Shown here piece after piece: positions 17,059 to 20,738 of a stretch of DNA of 20,738 nt; the stretch's first letter is position 1, and each line of letters starts with the position of its first letter. Source of the stretch: Silene noctiflora (Eukaryota > Streptophyta > Magnoliopsida > Caryophyllales > Caryophyllaceae); NCBI GenBank assembly GCA_009801015.1, contig VHZZ01033631.1, positions 1-20,738 on the forward strand, read 5' to 3'. The notes under the pieces were generated by a model that ran no database searches, was not told where the DNA came from, and saw only the letters and a list, made by a program, of their open reading frames with translations. A program made the translations under genes and the position numbers.

Positions 17059-20000
17059 AGGTTTCGATCTGAAGCCAGGTGCCAGAAGATCTACGTTAGA
17101 TAAGGCCAGCCTGCTTAGTTTGTTCTTTACGTCACACCGGGGCAAAAAGGTTACTATTTCCGCTCGTTTTCATTTGATTTAGAATTTAAGGAAGAAAAAA
17201 AGAAGACTAAGAAGGTCATCCTCGTTTAGCGTATCGACATAAACTTGAGCACAATGAAATTGAAGTTTCAAAAGAATCTCGGAAGGAGCATAATCGCTAT
17301 AGATTGAACGCGGATGCATTTACGGATAGAGCGGAGAGGGAATCTTGGACAATGGGTGAATTACGCCCTTTTCTTTTTATCAGCACAATAATCTATACAA
17401 TAATATATTTCAGGTAGCCAAAATACAATTTGAGTTCTAGCTAAGGGGAGTCGGTTGTAGAAGAGGTTTACTCTTGTTGGTCTAAGAAAAAAATAGGGAG
17501 AGGATAGCTCAGTTCTTGAATTCAGACTTAAGGACCTTACTGCCTTAACTTTTTTCCCTTTTGAAATGGGTCAAGCTTGTGCTAGGCAGCGGAATTTATC
17601 ATCTTGTTGAATTTTTTCTTTTAGTAGGATTTTAATGAGTTCAGAGTTAAGAGAAGAGTGAGTTAAGATTCAAGTCAGAACGGAGTTCAGCTTCGCTTAG
17701 TGTGAAACCCATTTTTAAAGACTAGCTTGCCTTTCCTTTTCTCGTTCGCGCAGGGCCGAGGTGAGAGCAGGAGGCCGGGGTATGCAACTAACGAATGAGC
17801 GAAAGTGCCTTCTAATAAGACGAGTCGGCTCTTGAGAGATACAAACAATCTCAGTAAGTGGGCCGCACCCTAAGAGCATGGGGGCGTTCGCTTTTGACTG
17901 ATAGAAAGAATCTCTCCTTTATCCCTCCGAGCTAAAAATAAAGGATGAAGAAATTGATGACTCAGAAATTTCCAATCTACGCTTCTAAGCCTCGTCTCAT
18001 GTTCGGGGATAACCTAGCCTAATCAAAGTCACTCACTCTCAATATCTTACGCTGCTGATCCCAGTCTGGCTCAGCACACACTTCTCCGTAAAAGTCTTCT
18101 TCGCCAATTGGACCTCATTTAATTTCCTCGTTGCTTGGACCATGCGCCTCTTACCTTTCTTCTTTTCTTGAATATCCCGCCCATTCGTTGGAATGGTCCA
18201 CTTCTTCGTCTCGCTGACGATGGTACCAACCTAAACCTCAATTCTGCCGCCAAAAGGGTGTGCTCTGCAGCCCCCATCTAGTAGTAGATCCTTCTGCCGG
18301 TGGCGTAGGTGCGCTTTTTCTTTCACTTACTTTAATAACAGTTAGATTCATTAGCCTACTCGAAATCCTTCTTCATTACTCGTTTCGTTCAGTCAAGGAA
18401 AAGTTGCAAGCAGGAATTCGTCTCGATGCGATCTCCCTTAACTGCACGGGCTGACTACGCAAGCAAGTGAACTATCTACGCAAACTATATCACTTCTCTT
18501 TGTATTATTCATAACTCTCGCTTAGAACATGTTGTCTTTTAGGTACGATTTCGTTTTCTTATCTTTTCTTTTTTCATCCCTTTTGAGATATGACCCCAAG
18601 GACTTTCGCCAATTCCCCTAAAAATTATATGAATTTATGTTAGTCCTATCTTTTTTCATGCAGAATGCGCTTTGAAAGTTTAAAGTCTAGGTTGGTGCGG
18701 ATCTTTCTCTCCTGATCAGCAGAAATATAAATTAAATAAAAGGAAAAAAGGTAATCCCAGTACTCACCAGCATTCTGAGCATTAAGTACTTTAGTGTAAT
18801 CCATAAGTATAAGAAGGAGCGTGCCGTTACGTTTGACCGGAGAGTCGTGCTATGCTAGAGTTATACTTCTGCCCTTCTATCTAACAGCTGCCACAGGGAA
18901 AGGCGCAAACCCTCTTCTAGCATGTGCCTCAAAGGAAGACTTTTTTTGTTTTGCTATTCCCAGTTTGTTTATTATATTATAAATGGATCGAGTAAAATCT
19001 TTTTAAAGTCTAATTTCGAGCCAAGCTCGGGACAAGACATCATTTCACTCAAATAAGACTTTCACAGGATTCTCGATAATCTTTCTTATTCTTATTATAA
19101 GGAGCATTACCAGAACAAGAGGAAGTCAAAGAAAAAGCTAGGGCTGGTGGTGAGACTGGTCCCATTCATTAAATTAAAAGAATTCTTTCCTTGGATGGAG
19201 AAGAGGGAAGAAGAAAGAATGGACACGGGAACCGGACCCCTTAACAACTAGAAAAAAAGCGCATCACTCGCTACAGAGGAAGTAGTAGGTGAGCATTATA
19301 ACTGGAACAAGTGAAACACCAGCTCTTGATCTTAGACTGTCTGGTTTTTCCGAAAGACTTAACATAAAAAAGCATAGGATTAGCATGGAATACATTTTAA
19401 AACGAGCTCTACGAGTGGAAATGGGCTCGCAAGAGAAATCCTCGGGAAAACGCAAAAACCAATCTCACGCAGCATTTATAAACTCAGGTCGAACAAACTG
19501 GTTGCAAGAAGGATCCTAAATCCCAAGGGGTCTTTACAGAAAAAAAGCCTCTTCCCTTTAGCTTTGTGGTGGTATGTGAGCGAATCCCTATTCCTTAATC
19601 TAAGGTATAAAAGCACTCCTTTTATGAGTGAGAAGAAGGTACGATAGTAGAATATCTCCTGCGCCTGTTGCGACGATTCATCCTTTAGGGTTCCCGTTCT
19701 TCTTTTTTCTTTATTATGAGACCTTTAAGGTTAAGGACCATACATAGGGTTAGAACTTAGTTCATCGATTAAGGGTGAAATTTCATGAAAAAAAATAAAA
19801 ATACAGAGATCAAGTAAGGGAGTTTACTTGCTCGAGAGTGATAACAAGAGAGTGTAAAGGAATCCTAGGGGGGTCGATTCAAGGACCCTTGACTTAAAGG
19901 CTTCAGTTTTGCATTTGAATTTTCTTTCGCTCATTCCGATCCTTCAGTAAAAGCACATATCCCAAGCTTAGCTGTTCAATCAATCGGGGCATTCTATTAA

Positions 20001-20738
20001 AACCTTCCACTCACGAAGGTTCGATCTGAGGAATTTATATTATAATAAGATAAAGGCTCTTGGTTAAAATTCATAATCCGGATGATCCAGTTCCAAGTCA
20101 AGTGCGAGCTGAGCTAGAGGAATAATCTCTAGGGTAGATGATTATCCCTGTAATTGTTCCATATTCATAGGAATTCTTTGGTCATGAAAGGCATTAATTT
20201 AATATGGGTGCGAAGCTCCTCATTCGACTGTAAAAGTTATGCTCTTACTTCTATTTTTATATATTGAATGGATATATGAGTGACCCCCTTAACAGAATAG
20301 GCTCACGTAATTCTTATATAAACGGGTGGCAAGCAAGTTAAGTTCTCTCCTTCCCCATCTAAACAGGGCTCGATCCGATCTATAATGTTATGTCATTCAA
20401 TGTGTAGTACCAAGCCAGATCATATGTAAGCGCCTAAAGCAGGTAATGCATGAGTTGCATCTTAAACTATCGCACAAGTCTATGCCAAAATTATAGTTGA
20501 GATTCGGTTTGGATTGAAAACTTAAGAAAATAGAAAGAATTTTGTATTCACTTTGAGGTACCAACTGATGCCGTAGGGCGACTTACCGCCGTTTTTGCTT
20601 AATTTAGGGGTTTGGCTCGAAATCCCAGTAATCCTTTCGGGCAGTACCGTCTGAACCATAGGATTTTCACAGGTATGATGTTTAAAGCTATAGCATTCTT
20701 AGGCCAAGTTGAAGACTATACCCTAAAAAAAAAAAAAA
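17059..20738. other. Non-coding stretch to the window end
   Basis: No gene is recognised over about 3.7 kb. Frames at 18260-18454 (GTG start) and on both strands at about 19264-19519 are short; the last pair overlap in opposite directions, typical of chance frames. AT-only spots occur near 17402-17409, 18967-18981, 19082-19095 and 20035-20050. A short inverted repeat with ctagag / ctctag arms is near 20113-20131. The region ends in a run of 14 A. Confidence 0.45.
20725..20738. repeat. A14 homopolymer at the window end
   Basis: Fourteen consecutive A form the last bases of the window, after ccct. This is the longest homopolymer in the window and may mark where an assembly or a linearised circle was cut, though a real sequence run continuing outside the window is equally possible. 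Confidence 0.9.

Noticed and set aside
19190..19202. cttggatggagaa recalls the start of plant mitochondrial rps7.
   Set aside because: The match, judged from memory, stops after 13 bases and neither flank continues; the frame does not extend.
19264..19519. Overlapping frames on both strands (63 and 76 codons).
   Set aside because: Opposing overlapping frames of this size with no recognisable domain are expected by chance.
20125..20150. gtagatgattat reads VDDY, suggesting a reverse transcriptase active site.
   Set aside because: No hydrophobic strand or other reverse transcriptase block surrounds it.

Overview
The window looks like accessory, gene-poor DNA from a land-plant mitochondrial genome. 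Three things suggest this: moderate base composition with long purine and pyrimidine runs (gaagaaag / cttctttc), many short palindromes, and several badly decayed plant LTR-retrotransposon fragments in an otherwise non-coding background. The compartment is an inference. I found no intact or clearly recognisable mitochondrial gene (nad, cox, atp, cob, ccm, rps or rpl), no rRNA, no tRNA (I looked for T-arm consensus on both strands), no group II intron domain V and no plastid gene fragment. A gene-poor piece of plant nuclear DNA is the main alternative.

Layout. 1-650: an unassigned 175-codon frame on the minus strand. 650-2760: non-coding. 2761-3740: four overlapping plus-strand frames in two alternating phases, possibly one frameshifted pseudogene. 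3741-7030: AT-rich non-coding DNA with a doubtful copia RNase H remnant on the minus strand near 4.2-4.5 kb. 7031-7160: a Ty3/gypsy reverse transcriptase relic with its YVDDM catalytic motif. 7868-8753: further short open frames around a perfect 20-bp palindrome. 8754-10581: non-coding. 10582-11945: a cluster of Ty1/copia pol relics (integrase core, GAG-pre-integrase, reverse transcriptase N-terminus on the opposite strand, RNase H), in scrambled order. 11946-20738: non-coding with hairpins, short repeats and two unassigned frames; the window ends in a run of 14 A.

Nothing here appears to act together as a working pathway. The best-supported biology is nuclear retrotransposon debris captured and reshuffled inside what is probably a mitochondrial chromosome. 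The complete lack of recognisable genes over 20.7 kb also fits one of the gene-empty small chromosomes known from plants with multi-chromosome mitochondrial genomes, but the sequence alone cannot prove this. I did not find a convincing novel system.
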